The translations under genes and the position numbers were made by a program. From contig JAQSEB010000173.1 in NCBI GenBank assembly GCA_030063045.1, forward strand, positions 620,001 to 684,000: a stretch of 64,000 nt of DNA, given 5' to 3'. This stretch comes from Pratylenchus scribneri. Taxonomy: Eukaryota > Nematoda > Chromadorea > Rhabditida > Pratylenchidae. The notes below the pieces were generated by a model that was not told the origin of the DNA, made no database searches, and was given only the letters and a program-made list of their open reading frames with translations. Of this stretch, positions 1 to 12,200 are shown one piece after another (within the stretch, counting starts at the first letter, position 1; the number at the start of each line of letters is the position of its first letter).

Positions 1-99
1 TGTAAAAACACAAAACAGGAGGTGAAACAAATAAAAATGAAGAATTAAGATAATTTTCATTCGGCATCATCTAACTCTAAAATTTTCATTTTTTCATAC

Positions 100-369
100 A
101 ATTATACAAATTCATTTTAGTTTGCTTTTCATTTTCTTATTTCCCTCATTTAAATGAATGAATCAGACATCATTTTTTGGGCAATTAAAAATTTTCCGTC
201 GTAATTTTATTGAATCATTCTTTCATTTTCACTCTTTTCATTCATTTTTATTTTATTTTTCATTTTAATCGTTTATTATTAAAAAAATTCGTAATATCCC
301 AATTTTATTAAGCACTCAAAAACTTCTCTATAACTTCCATAAATTCTATTTGAGATTATCGACATCCAA
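100..369 (+). promoter_or_regulatory. Conserved 5' flank of the secreted-protein family
   Basis: This 270-base stretch closely matches 2280-2533, upstream of copy 2. Shared blocks include TCATTTTTTGGGCAATTAAA, the following CCG-CGTAATTTTATTGAATCAT and the stretch up to the ATG. Conservation may simply reflect recent tandem duplication, but the block must contain the promoter of both copies. Confidence 0.5.
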
Positions 370-1010
370 ATGAAGCAATTTTCGATCATTTTTGCCTTCA
401 TTCTGCTGATGGCTATGGGCGTGGTCTTGAATGGTAATATAAATTAGAGAACTAGTATTCTTACTACAAAATTTAATTATTGTATTATTAAGAAGCACAG
501 AAGCAATGCGAGGCCGAATTTAAATCGGAAGTTTGGGGTGATAAAGATAAGATTGAAGATGGTAAAGAGACTTGCCGAATTGGAGTGAACAAATGCTTCA
601 AATTCAAATGCGAGTCAACTGGTTACAAATGTATTAAAAAGAGAATATGTGAAAATTTTTATACTAATTTTATTCAGTGAAATTCAAGGCATGCGGCAGT
701 TGCTCTGATGTCTACTTTGAGATGGCTAAAGGAATAAATGGAAAATCCAGATTCGAACTTGATCGGCTTGGATGCGAATGCAAGGGTAGATTTCATTCAT
801 TAAAATATTTGTGTAAGAATTTTTTAGAAAGTGATGCTAAAGATAAAGGCAAGAATAAAGACAAATATAATGGAAGTCCACAACGTGCATCATTTGGCCT
901 TATGATTTCCATCTTGATGCTGAGCATTGGAGGTTTTAATAAATCATTTCAAATTTAAATATTTTCAATTTAAAACAGTGTTCGCCTCTTTCATGCTTGT
1001 TCTTCATTGA
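370..1010 (+). CDS. Small secreted protein with hydrophobic C-terminus, family copy 1
   Basis: Function unknown; I do not recognise the family. Predicted exons: 370-433, 493-630, 678-785, 828-932, 979-1010, all GT-AG and phase-consistent, giving about 148 residues. Residues 1-21 form a signal peptide (MKQFSIIFAFILLMAMGVVL). The middle is charged and carries paired cysteines (CRIGVNKC, KFKC, ACGSC, GCEC), which suggests disulfides in a secreted protein. A Lys/Asp-rich linker follows. The last ~24 residues (from SFGLMIS) are hydrophobic and end close to the stop, like a GPI-attachment signal or a tail anchor. A tandem paralogue starts at 2534, with conserved 5' flank, intron positions and 3' UTR. 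AATAAA-like motifs follow near 1203. A secreted or surface role is inferred only from the two hydrophobic ends. Confidence 0.75.
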
Positions 1011-1580
1011 GGTAGAAGTCAGGAAGAAGAATGCAAAGAAATGAAAGTGAAAGTGCCTATTGAATGTTGATTTTTCATTTTCGGGGGTTTTATTTAATTA
1101 ATTTCTTTTCTGTCTTTTTTTTTATTTTTCAAATTTTGGGTGTAGATGAGAGGAGAATATGTTCCACCTCTCTGTTAGAATAAAATTGTTGAAGGAACAA
1201 AGGAATAAAATTTTAAAATATAATTGAATTTTTTATTTTCATTTGTTTTTTATTAGAAATATATTGTTTGAGCTATAATGCTTTGAGTGTTAAATATTTA
1301 TTTCTGAAATATTAGATTTAAAAAAAACATTTTGTCGACATTCTTCAGAATTAGGATTGTAGGAAATTGAAACAAAGGTAAGTTAAATTAAATCAAAGAT
1401 AAAAAAATAATTCTGTTTTTCCCCGATTTCTGGGAATTTGCTCACGTTAGAATTAATTTCGCAAAAGAGTTAAAAGCTATCCGACAATATTGTCCACTCA
1501 TCACAACTGCATTTTAATCTAATCTGCTGATAAAAATCAAATTCGACTTTTTTTGATTTCCGAACATATTATACATAACA

Positions 1581-2177
1581 GGCGGAATTAGTGCAAAAAC
1601 ACAAAATAGGCGGAATTAGTGAAAAAACACAATACAGACGGAATTAGTGCAAAAACACAAAATAGGCGGAATTAGTGAAAAAACACAATACAGGCGGAAT
1701 TAGTGCAAAAACACAAAATAGGCGGAATTAGTGAAAAAACACAATACAGGCGGAATTAGTGCAAAAACACAAAATAGGCGGAATTAGTGCAAAAACACAA
1801 AACAGGCGGAATTAGTGCAAAAACACAAAACAGGCGTCGGAATTAGTGCAAAAACACAAAACAGGCGTCGGAATTAGTGCAAAAACACAAAACAGGCGTC
1901 GGAATTAGTGCAAAAACACAAAACAGGCGTCGGAATTAGTGCAAAAACACAAAACAGGCGTCGGAATTAGTGCAAAAACACAAAACAGGCGGAATTAGTG
2001 CAAAAACACAAAACAGGCGGAATTAGTGCAAAAACACAAAACAGGCGGAATTAGTGCAAAAATACAAAACAGGAGGAATTAGTGCAAAAACACAAAACAG
2101 GCGGAATCAGTGCAAAAATACAAAACAGGCGGAATTAGTGCAAAACACAAAACTGGCGGAATTATTGCAAAAACAAA
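1581..2177. repeat. 28-bp satellite array between the two secreted-protein copies
   Basis: About 20 head-to-tail copies of a 28-base unit beginning GGCGGAATTAGTGCAAAAAC and ending ACAAAACA. A 31-base variant with an inserted CGT-like triplet (GGCGTCGG) forms a homogeneous block near 1830-1990. A degenerate copy lies at positions 1-27, just upstream of copy 1, so the array and gene appear to belong to one duplication unit. Confidence 0.95.
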
Positions 2178-5100
2178 AAAAGATGGATTTACGATAAAAT
2201 TGTAATACGACATCTATTCATTCTAATTTTTTCAAATTTCATAAATGTATTTAAATATAGTATTTTCAATTTTCTCTTGATTTTCATTTTCTTATTTCCC
2301 TCTTCTTTTCCATTGAATGAATCAGTCATCATTTTTGGGCAATTAAAAATTTTCCGCCGTAATTTTATTGAATCATGCATTCATTTTCACTTTTTTTTCA
2401 TTCATTTTTTACTTTATTTTTCATTTTAATCGTTTATTATTAAAAAATTCGTAATTTCCCTATTTTATTAAGCCAGCCACCAAAAACTTCTCTAAAACTT
2501 TCATAAAATCTATTTGAGATTTTTGTCATCGAAATGAAGCATTTTTCTATCTTTTTTGCCTTCATTCTGCTGATGGCCTTGGGCGTTGTCATGAATGGTG
2601 TGGTAATTTGAATTGGATTTTAAAATGTGTTAAATTAATATAATCAAAATTTTTTAATGGTATTTTTAGAAAAATTATTTTACATGTTTTTACCTTTTTT
2701 TTTCTTTTCTATCTTTTGAGAAATTTGTATAAATAAATTGAAAAATGTCCTACTAAAATCATACATTTTTTGTTACATTTCCCATAAATATTTTTTCTGA
2801 TTTTTTATAACTAAACTGATCATTAATGAATAATTAATTAAATATTAATATAATTGAATTTTTCAGAAGCTATTGAATTTGAATGCGATTCCGAACTTAA
2901 ATCGGAGGTAAATGGTGAAAAGGGAAAAGATGACTTTGATGAGCATAAAGTAACCTGCGGACCCCGGACTAACAAAATAGGGTTCTCATCCCGGTAATAT
3001 TTTGAAAATGAGTCCTCATTTTTTAGTTATGACGCCATTTCGACGAATTCCGATTTTGAAGATCTTATAAAAATGTGACCTAATATTGAAAATATTGCGA
3101 AAATATTTTACTCATTTGCCCACTTATTTTTTCCCTCATTTTGTGGAAATTGCTAGGATATGAGTTTAAAAAATGAATTCCGAAAATGAGGACTTATTTT
3201 CAAAATTTGTTTTTTATCTCATAATCCTATTATAGGAATATGAGTTAAAAAATGAATTCTGAAAATAAGTCCTCATTTTCAAAATACATTTTTTAATTCA
3301 TTTTCTTATTATAGGAATATGAGATAAAAAATTAATTCTGAAAATGAGGACTTATTTTCAAAATATATTTTTTAACTCATATTCCTATTATAGTAAAATG
3401 AGAACAAAAAATATATTCTGAAAATGAGAAATATTTTCAAAATTCGTTTTTTGACTTATGATCTAACCTGTTTTAAAAAGAAGACAAAATATAGATCTTG
3501 AAAATTTTATTCTTTACATAACTTGAAATTTAATGAATTATAGAACTTGTGTTTACATACAATAAGATAATTTTAAAAATATTTTGTACCTTCTCGTTTT
3601 TTTAAATTTCTTTAGTTGACTTTATAAGTTTTGGATTTTTGGGCTAATCTGGACGAATATGGTACCATTTGAAAGAGCTCTAAAAACTGAATCAATCTAT
3701 GTTTGGGGGAGTAATGCCATGTTGCTCAGCTACTTTTCAAAAGTCGCGAATATTACCAGGAAACTAGGAATTATATTTTCTTTAAACCTTCACAATTAAC
3801 TTTTTATGATTTCAATACTCCGAATCCTAGACCGAGCCCTATCTGTATATGTTTTGAGATAAACCCATAAATAATATTTTTGATTATTTCTTTCTTTTTT
3901 GAATATTTTTTTTTGATACATTACCTAATTTGGCAATTTTTGGGAAAAATTTCATTATAAAAAAAGGAAAAAATAAATTAATTTTTATTTAAATTTAACA
4001 AAAAATCTAAAAAAGTACCAATCTTGCGTTTTTTGCCGCTTCCTACTAAGAAATATTCGCGTTTAGTATATTGCAATGGCGTTTAATGGGAGGGGAAAAG
4101 TTCAGGTACCCCGAGTGCCAATGGTGGTAATGAGAAAAATAAGATTTTTTATTTGCAGTTACACCAAAAATCAAAGAATTTTATTCAGAAAAAATAGTAA
4201 TTTATTTAAATCTTTAGTATTTTTAACCTAAAAGATTAAAAATTGCTCCCTTTCTTTCGGAAGATCGCAAGTCGCAAGTTAAAATTTTTGAAAAAAAAAA
4301 CTTAAAAACCTCATCCGATTAGTTTATGCCTCGTTCAGAAAAAAATTTTTGTGCACCCAATTAGGGCTATTTATTTGGTCTCACCCTCCCGGAAAATTAA
4401 AGATCTGCTTCTATTTCATCGAAAAATATGACTATACACAATTGTTAAACTTTCTAGTTAACGACCTAAGGTAACATTGTCGACTCGTCCTGAAAGCTTA
4501 TAATTTAGTTTTTATTTCTATTTAAATATTACCTACTTCGTTATTTCAAAAAGATTTTTGCCAGCATCAGGTTAAACCTGCATCATGAAATTGTTGCTAT
4601 GGCCCGTTTAAATATTATTTATTTATTTATTAAATTTACTTATATTAAGCTTTTAAATTGTTTCCACAAGCTTTTGTCAATTAGGTGCCTTTTCCTTAAT
4701 TGACTCATCCTTATGTTCTTAAAATTTAATTTAAATTTTTTTTATCTGATCAAATATCTCCTCAAAAAATCAGCACCATTAATTGATTGAACTTGTTTCA
4801 TGAGAATTCCTTATCGATTTTATGACGCTTAGCCTAATATGAGATCTTAATATGATATTAAAATTCCAGATGACTTCAAATTTTTCGTTTCGCATACATT
4901 TCCTAATAATGTACTATCTTATGACTATAGTTTATAAATTAGTTTATTGAGAACCAAAAAACTTAAAAATCTTTATTATATAGTTACTTTTTATAAACTA
5001 GATGCTCAACAAATTAAGGAACCTAATAATATTTTTAGAAATAGTTAATTGTTTTTTATTGAGCATCTTTTTTCTCTAAATAAGTGGGGAATACAAGCCT

Positions 5101-5589
5101 CAAGATCTTTAAGTTTGTTCATGATGAATCTCTCATTTTGGTCAGCAAATATGCATCCTTTGGCAACGCAATTTTAGAAATTCAAAATTTGCAAAAGGAT
5201 TTTATAAATTAAAGAAAAAATAAACAAACCTCATTGCAAGTAAAATTCAAATTTTTGTCTTGATGCATTTTAATCGATAAAAAACTTGCTGAGTAATGTG
5301 TATTCTTTATTATTATAAGATCCTTAAAAATAAAAAAAAGTTAGGAAACGAGAAAATGTATCCAAATGTCCAATATATATCTTGTATCAAAAAATATCTG
5401 CGCTTTTATAGTTAGACCTTTTACTTATAATAGCTGCAATGTAAAATGCAATGCAATTGATTTTTTCTAAGTTAAATTTATTGTATAATTGTAATTGCGA
5501 TAACAATTTCTAAATTGTAATTACTATATTTAAAATTTATTTTATTTTTAGAATTAGCATAATTTATAGACAAAATTAATTTAATTACT

Positions 5590-6350
5590 TTGCAAAATTC
5601 CGGGACAATTAGACCGAGGAACGTATGGCATATGACCAAAATTTTGGTGAATCGAGCAGGTTTTTTGAACAAATATATAAATTTAAATTTAAACAAATTT
5701 ATGAAGACCACAACAACGGCGAACCAGTTGGCGTTGAAGATCTTGTTGTTGCAGAAAATGGCATTCAAATTAAACAGGTTTATTTATTTTTTATAAATTT
5801 ATAAAGTAAAAACCAAAATTAATTCTAATTCAGGAAGAATGTGGAATATTTGGCACCTGATGGCCAGGATTTGGCTGAATTATTTAGCAGGTAATTATTT
5901 GTACAAAAAGATAATTATTATAAAATCAAGATGACCACGTCAAAAGTGTGCCAACTGGCGGCGAAGATCTCAATGTTGCACGCGGTTCTGGTAATGACAA
6001 TGAAAATGTACAGGTTCATTTTTTGTAATACAATTGATAAATAGAAAAATTTTAGCAAAAAATCAACGACATGACCATCGAGCTCTCCGACACCACTATA
6101 CCATAGATCTTTCTTCACATACTGCAGACACCGAGGTTAATTTTTATTGAATTAATAATTTACAAAAAAATGTAAATTAACTACAATTTTTATAAATTCA
6201 GGTGGACGAGAACAACGCTTAGCCAAATGGCGCCGGAAGATCTCGATTCTACAATTGTGCCGGAAATTGCCAACCCTAAGCCAATTGACGATGAAGATAT
6301 CGTTGAGCTAGAGGATCAATTTATTCTAAACAAACTCATCCTGGTTTTTT
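5590..6350 (+). pseudogene. Decayed exon-like repeats inside the 4.6-kb block
   Basis: Three or four short segments followed by GT donors and separated by AT-rich introns look like duplicated exons. They translate to related acidic stretches such as GEPVGVEDLVVAENG (near 5717), PTGGEDLNVARGS (near 5950) and MAPEDLDSTIVPEIAN (near 6223). In-frame stops and frame changes between segments prevent a single open model. I do not recognise the family. It may be a gene remnant carried by the inserted block. Confidence 0.35.
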
Positions 6351-6407
6351 TATTATTATTTCATGATATTTTTTTCTAATTTTTTTTATCATCTTCAATT
6401 TTATCTT

Positions 6408-6916
6408 GGGTGATAAGATAAGAAGTGTGGAAGCAGTCTGTTTAGGCGGTGCATTCTGCTTTCAACTAAGATAAGACGCGAAATCAATTTCGCTGCCAAG
6501 TTTGCTCGTTGAAAAAGAAGCGGCTCAAGATAAGAACGTTGAATTCAACGAGCAGACTGCAAAATGATGGAAGTGCCCTACCTGACTGCCGCCAATTTTT
6601 CAATGAACTATTTAGCCAAGGAAAAATTTTAGAGAAGTCTACATAATTTAGAAAGATTTTTAGGATTTAGAATTAAGCATCCTATACATATTTATATGCA
6701 AAAATTTTATTCTTTTTTACTTCATTGATTTTTAATAAATTTTTGAAAAATTGCTTATAAAAGGAGAGAAAGCAACATGCTTAAGATAAGAAGGACAGCC
6801 TGTAATTTGCTCACTGAATTCAGTGAATTTTTATAAATGCCTTCAGTAAGTAGTCTGCTTTTAAGCATACTGCCAAAAGTTGATTTCCATTTGACAAACA
6901 CTTATCTTATCACCCC
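6408..6916. mobile_element. MITE-like element with GGGTGATAAGATAAG termini
   Basis: Terminal inverted repeats are visible: GGGTGATAAGATAAGAAGTG at 6408 and its near reverse complement ending at 6916 (ACACTTATCTTATCACCCC). Length is about 510 bases with no coding capacity. It is nested within the larger block that interrupts the secreted-protein copy 2. Confidence 0.65.
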
Positions 6917-8901
6917 TCTGATCTCTTTATTTAAAATCGATATTCACATTTTTCTCAAAATATTCTCAAAAGAAGTCTTTTATTGCAAATTTGCTAGAAA
7001 ATTTACTATAATATTAGTTTTTAGGCTTATTTTAAAATTTGTTACAAAATAAAAACAAAACTAATTGCAAAATAAGTTACTCATTTTCAGAATTAATTTT
7101 TTAGTTAATTTTGTAATTTATTACAAAACAAAATCAAAATAGATTGTAAAAATACCACTCATTTTCAGAATATATTTTTAAATTGATTTTCTTTTGAATA
7201 AGTAAACGAGACAGAAAATGAATTCTGAAAATGAATCTCATTTTCAGAATATTTTGTAACTCATTTTCACAATTCGTCTCAAAATCAAAATTATTATGTA
7301 ACTCATTTTATAATCAGCAACAAGAGATATTCTGAGAAATTTTCCAATTCCCAATATATCATCGCAATTTGATATCATTTTGAAAATATTTTCACAATTT
7401 TCACTCGTTTGATAAATTATTTTTTATTTTATTTTCTAATCCTTAGAAAATTAGTTACAACATGAATTTTACAAATAATTGGTAATCGGCAAAATATTTA
7501 AATAATTTGAGTCATTTTTGGGATATTTTCAAAATATCTCAGATCTTTAAAATATTTCCAAAATTTCCACAAATTTGCTCACTTATTGTTGCATTCCTCC
7601 GTTATGAGGGTCCGGTACCAGGCGTTATGAAATGCACCAAATTGAAGTGCGATACGGAAAATTTCAAGAGTAATAAATTTGAAATAAATCTAAAAATTCA
7701 CTGATGTATTTTAGTGGAAACTAAAGGCTGCGGCAGGTGCTATAATGCTTGGTTTGAAATTGTCAAAGCATCTGGACTCACCCAGTCCCAACTTAAACAG
7801 CAGCTTTGATGCACTTGCGAAGGTATAAAAACCAAGAGAATATTTGTTAAAATAGAATTGTTAGAAAGTGATGCCAAAAATCCAGACAAGCCTAAACCAA
7901 ATCCGGACGAGGGTAAACCGAAGCCGGAGGAGCCTAAACCGAATCCGGACGAGGGTAAACCGAAGCCGGAGGAGCCCAAACCTAATCCAGACGAGGGTAA
8001 ACCGAAGCCGGACGAGCCCAAACCTAATCCGGACAAGGGTAAACCGAAGCCGGAGGAGCCCAAACCTAATCCAGACGAGGGTAAACCGAAGCCGGTGGAG
8101 CCCAAACCAAATCCGGACGAGGGTAAACCGAAGCCTGAGGAGCCTAAACCTAATCCGGACAATGGCAACCCCAATCCGGACAATGTCAAACCGAAACCGG
8201 CGGACAATGGAAAACCTAAAGAGAAGGTCAAAAGTACCGATTCCGAAAGTGACAATGGCTCATTCGGTCGTATGATTTCCATCATGGTGATTGGCATCGG
8301 AGGTTTAACAATTTTAAAATATCTTTTTAAATTTCTATTTTAAACAGTGTTCGCCTCCTTCATGCTTGTTCTTCATTGAAGTGGAGGGCAAGAAGAAGAG
8401 AAAGGCAGAGAAATGAAAGTGCCTATTGAATGTTGATTTTTCATTTTCGGGGTTTTATTCAATTAATTTTTGTTCTGTCCTTTCTTTTTTCTTTTAATTT
8501 TGGGCGTAGATGAGAGGAGAATATGTTCCGCTCTCTCTGTTTAGAATTCAAATGTTGAAGGAACAATGGAATAAAATTTAAAAATTATTGAATTTATTTT
8601 TTTTCAGTGTACTGTGTAATGTATAATCGAAAATGATTTAGGGGCTTTAAATCTTTCAAGCATTAAAATTTGAATTTAAAAAACTTAAGAGAAGATATTT
8701 GTTTCAATTTGGATTTAAAGAAATTGAAACTAAAATATTTCGGAGAAAAGGAGTCTGGGACGAACAGATCAATTATATAATTCTGTGAACTACCAATTTC
8801 GAAGAACATTTTTGTAGCCATTTCAGGGATATAATTAGGGGAAAAAGATGTGAAAACAAAAAGTATTCTGCTCTTAATGTGATGTGAAATTAAAATTTCG
8901 A

Positions 8902-9170
8902 TATGTGTTTTCGATTAACTAAGTAAAATGTTATAAAAATGTATTTTCGATTAACTAAGAAAAATGTGTTTTCAATTAAAAATGTGTTTTCGCTTAACTA
9001 AGAAAAATTTGTTTTCGATTAACTAAGATGTATTTTCGATTAACTAAGTAAAATGTTATAAAAATGTATTTTCGATTAACTAAGAAAAATGTGTTTTCAA
9101 TTAAAAATGTTTTTTCGCTTAGCTAAGAAAAATTTGTTTTCATTAACTAAGTAAATATGTTTTCGATTAG
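8902..9170. repeat. 24-bp satellite, array A
   Basis: About ten degenerate copies of a unit containing GTGTTTTCGATTAACTAAG followed by AAAAAT. The same unit recurs at 34740-34975 and 58529-59030. Array A lies just beyond the 3' end of the minus-strand micro-exon gene copy 2. Confidence 0.9.
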
Positions 9171-9242
9171 AAGATTACTTTATATGTTTAAAAATTGAAT
9201 GAACATTTCATAATATATTAAATATTAATGTCAATTTATTCA

Positions 9243-12200
9243 TCATCCATTACTTGATATTTCGCCATTTTCCAAGACTGCCGATGGTAAACCGGGTTGA
9301 CGCATATTTCTCATTGCTTTCCAATTTTTTAACTTCTTCGCAGCCAACAAAGGAGAAACCGCAATTCCCTCTCCGATAAATTCGGTACCCAATGAGGCAG
9401 CAACGCCAAAGGTGAAACCACCAACTTTATCCAAAAAGGGTATTCCACTCATTGCACCTAGGGCAGTGCCCAATGCTTTTCCTCCGTATAGTCCAAGTCC
9501 TTCACTGCCGCCACCAAAAAACAATTTAGACAAATTCTTAGACTTCTTGAGCATTCTGCCAGTTTTGCCTTGGCGCATTTGATCCAAATACATTTTCCAC
9601 CTATTTTTATTGATTAATCAAATTTAAAATTATTTTTAATGATTTATCGATGAAATTAAAATTTTTAAATTATGAAAAATTAATTTCTTCATATTCTCTT
9701 TAAAATATTGTTTAAAAATGTAATTATATAATTCTTATATTTTATTCAAATATTTATAATTTTTTCCAAACATTTTATTTTTTTGTTTTTAGATAAATTT
9801 TGTATTTTTTTATACAAAAATTATTTCTTTTTATATTATTTTTAAATAATTTGTACAAAATATTTATTTTATTTATTTAAATTTAAAATTTTTTATTTAC
9901 ACAAATGTGCCATATTTTTATCATTTTGGATACGCCCAAAATCCTACCCTTCAAAATTTTCTTGCCAAGGCAATTGTCTTTTAAAATAATTTTTCCTTAT
10001 TCCTCTGGCCAATCTTTTTGCAACTCTTGACGTAATATACGCTCCAAAGCCACCAACAGCGGCACCAGCAACGGCACCCACTGGTCCGGCCGCTGCAAAT
10101 CCAGCTGCTCCCAACAATGTTTGAGCAGCTATACGACCACCATATCCAGCTCCAATCCCTACACCAAATGTCGGCAAATTTTTGAATTGTAACGCATTTG
10201 CCAATTTAATACATCCTGCTTCCATTATTTTGTAATTCCGCCTCCAGCAAAATCTGCGAAATTTTCGTTTCTTTTCACGTACACTGACAAATAAATATAA
10301 AAGATATTTTTATTAATATTATAATTAAATATATACCCTTCTCTCACTTTCTCTCTCAATTTTTCAAAACTGAAAGATATATATGATTTTAAATTTTTAA
10401 GAAATTTTTTATACCGAGTTGGCTCTATTTTAAGTTCCCCTTCGTAATTTTCATCATGCAATTGGCCATAAGTATGATACCAACTGAAACAAAAATACAT
10501 AGCTTACAGAAAATACCGAAAAATTTGCTTATTCCACTGAATTTATTTGATGCTAGAATAGTAAATTTTACAAATTTGTGCTCAGCGCCAGAATAGGCTA
10601 ATTTGTTCGGCTTGGTCGATTTAGTTTATGAAATTTTAATTTCGATTCGTATGAGATTTTGAAACTAAAATATGCCTTATTTAAAGTAAATATACATAAA
10701 AATCACCAGCGATTTCGCCGACGAAATTTACTGAAAAAAAGAGAAAAATCGCCAGCGATTTTTGTGTGAACTTTTTAGCTAAACCCTTTAGTAGTTTTGT
10801 CAAATATATCTGATAAGTTTTATTTCGGTTTATAACTTCACAAATTAACTAAATCGACCATTTAAAAATTGGAAGAGCCTATTTTTAAGTTTCTGAATTT
10901 CTAGGAAAAATGTTTTACAAAATTAGCTTAAAAAGCATCTAGCTAATTCGGAAATAGCAAATTTCCATAATTAATTCTAACCCAGTATGTTTTTTTGACA
11001 GCTCATCATAATATTGTTGTTTTGATAATGGCGGTGTTCTGAAAAAGAAATAAATTAAAAAGCATATTATAAATTTATTCTATATGTTACAGTCAATAAT
11101 ATTAAAAAATTGTTTCAAATTCTGAAAATAGATAAAAGCATATCTTATGTAAATACTCTTTTAATACCCATGGGGAAATGTTTTTTAATCTCTCAAAAAT
11201 TGGGAAAAGTTGGGGTCTATCTCCTTAAATGGGCATTTTTGAACAAATTATAGCGGATTTTATAGAGCTTTAGACAACTAAGAAAATGCAATAAAAATTT
11301 TTTATAAAATTTACCTTGTCTTAAGTTTATTAGTCCTCAAAATCGGTGGTGGGGAATTATAAGAGACTGGGGTATTAAAAGAGAATTTACGGTATCTAAT
11401 TTTGGAAACCATGGCTTCTAGACTTTATTTAGATTCGAAAACGGGTGTTCATATGACTCAGAATGATTAATTTAGTTTATGAAATTTCAATTTAAAAATT
11501 TAATTTATTATAAGATGGTCAAAAGGTAGTAAACCAAGACCGGTTTGGTTTTAAAAGATAGGTCAATTTTTTTAATACTGAAACCGGTTTTAAAAAAGAA
11601 ATTTCATAGAATAAATCGACCATCCGGAGTGAATGGAAGGAGTCTATTCTCGAATATGTATGTTAAGCCGAGATTTTTACAAAATTTACTAGCCAGGGAA
11701 GGAACTCAAGTGAATGTGGGATTTTGAAACGAGACCAATCAAATTTTGTAGATTATATATGGTTTACCTTCGAAAGTGAAGTCCTTTTTTCCTTAATTGT
11801 CCTCCCCTCTGAGATATGGCGATAAAAGCTATTTTATCTGCTTATTTGGCCCTAATTCATATCTCCACAGAGAATTGAGCTAAAAATATGATTTAAACGT
11901 CATTTTATAGAGAATTTAATGCCCTTTCATTTTTTTAAATACATCATGAGTCTACAAATTTTTTGAAATTTTTTTATCGATTTTTTTCTGAAAATACCAA
12001 ATTTGGGATCATTGGACTTTGGCCCAATTATCTTTTTTGATCACCAAGTCACCATATCATAAAGTATTTTTGCGCAAATTTTCAAATTTTTCTGTTAATC
12101 TGAAAATTCAAGGCATTTTGCCTATCATAGATAGGGCCTAGCATAGCGAAATCGCGAGAATTTTCAGGTCGACGGAAAAATCTGAAATTTTGCATAGAGA

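Larger units (their letters stand above)
2959..7607. mobile_element. 4.6-kb interposed sequence inside exon 2 of copy 2
   Basis: The block lies exactly where homology between the two paralogues breaks. Its ends carry a short inverted match (CGGACCC near 2958; GGGTCCG near 7609). Sub-terminal regions share palindromic ATTCTGAAAATGAG and CTCATTTTCAGAAT motifs (3160-3450 and 7080-7260). It contains a smaller inverted-repeat element (6408-6916) and decayed exon-like pieces (5590-6350). Otherwise it is AT-rich with no credible gene. No transposase is seen, so the element class is unknown. Confidence 0.45.
2534..8379 (+). pseudogene. Secreted protein family copy 2, interrupted and with an in-frame stop; Pro/Lys/Asp repeat region
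   Basis: Paralogue of the gene at 370-1010. Exon 1 (2534-2597) encodes a near-identical signal peptide. Exon 2 begins at 2867, but its homology stops near 2958 (after a Thr-Cys) and resumes near 7608, so about 4.6 kb is interposed. Later exons are 7715-7822, 7865-8302 and 8348-8379. In the exon at 7715, copy 1 has CTT GGA TGC where this copy has CTT TGA TGC, an in-frame stop at 7807-7809. Exon 4 has expanded into about seven 42-base repeats encoding a KPNPDEGKPKPEEP-type unit, absent from copy 1. The hydrophobic C-terminus and 3' UTR are conserved. Most likely a pseudogene, unless the exon at 7715 is skipped (it is 108 bases and phase-symmetric, so skipping keeps the frame) and the 4.6-kb block is spliced out. 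Confidence 0.6.

Noticed and set aside
1581..2177. CRISPR-like direct repeats
   Set aside because: Units are head-to-tail with no unique spacers, in a clearly eukaryotic intron-rich window.
5918..6118. 66-residue minus-strand frame over the decayed exons
   Set aside because: Plus-strand segments repeat an acidic GEDL-type motif with donors, so the minus frame is a shadow.
7740..8297. 185-residue minus-strand frame of GLGLPSSGFG-type repeats, and a plus-strand Arg/Ser-rich frame
   Set aside because: Antisense and shifted readings of the 42-bp repeat of secreted-protein copy 2. The KPNPDEG frame continues the paralogue's exon.
10225..10500. An open frame reading KNLKSYISFSFEKLREKV and later NENFADFAGG, like parts of an M13 peptidase
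   Set aside because: Splice sites and phase show most of this is intron of micro-exon copy 2. The resemblance arises from reading through introns, and the ENFAD-like piece is out of frame.
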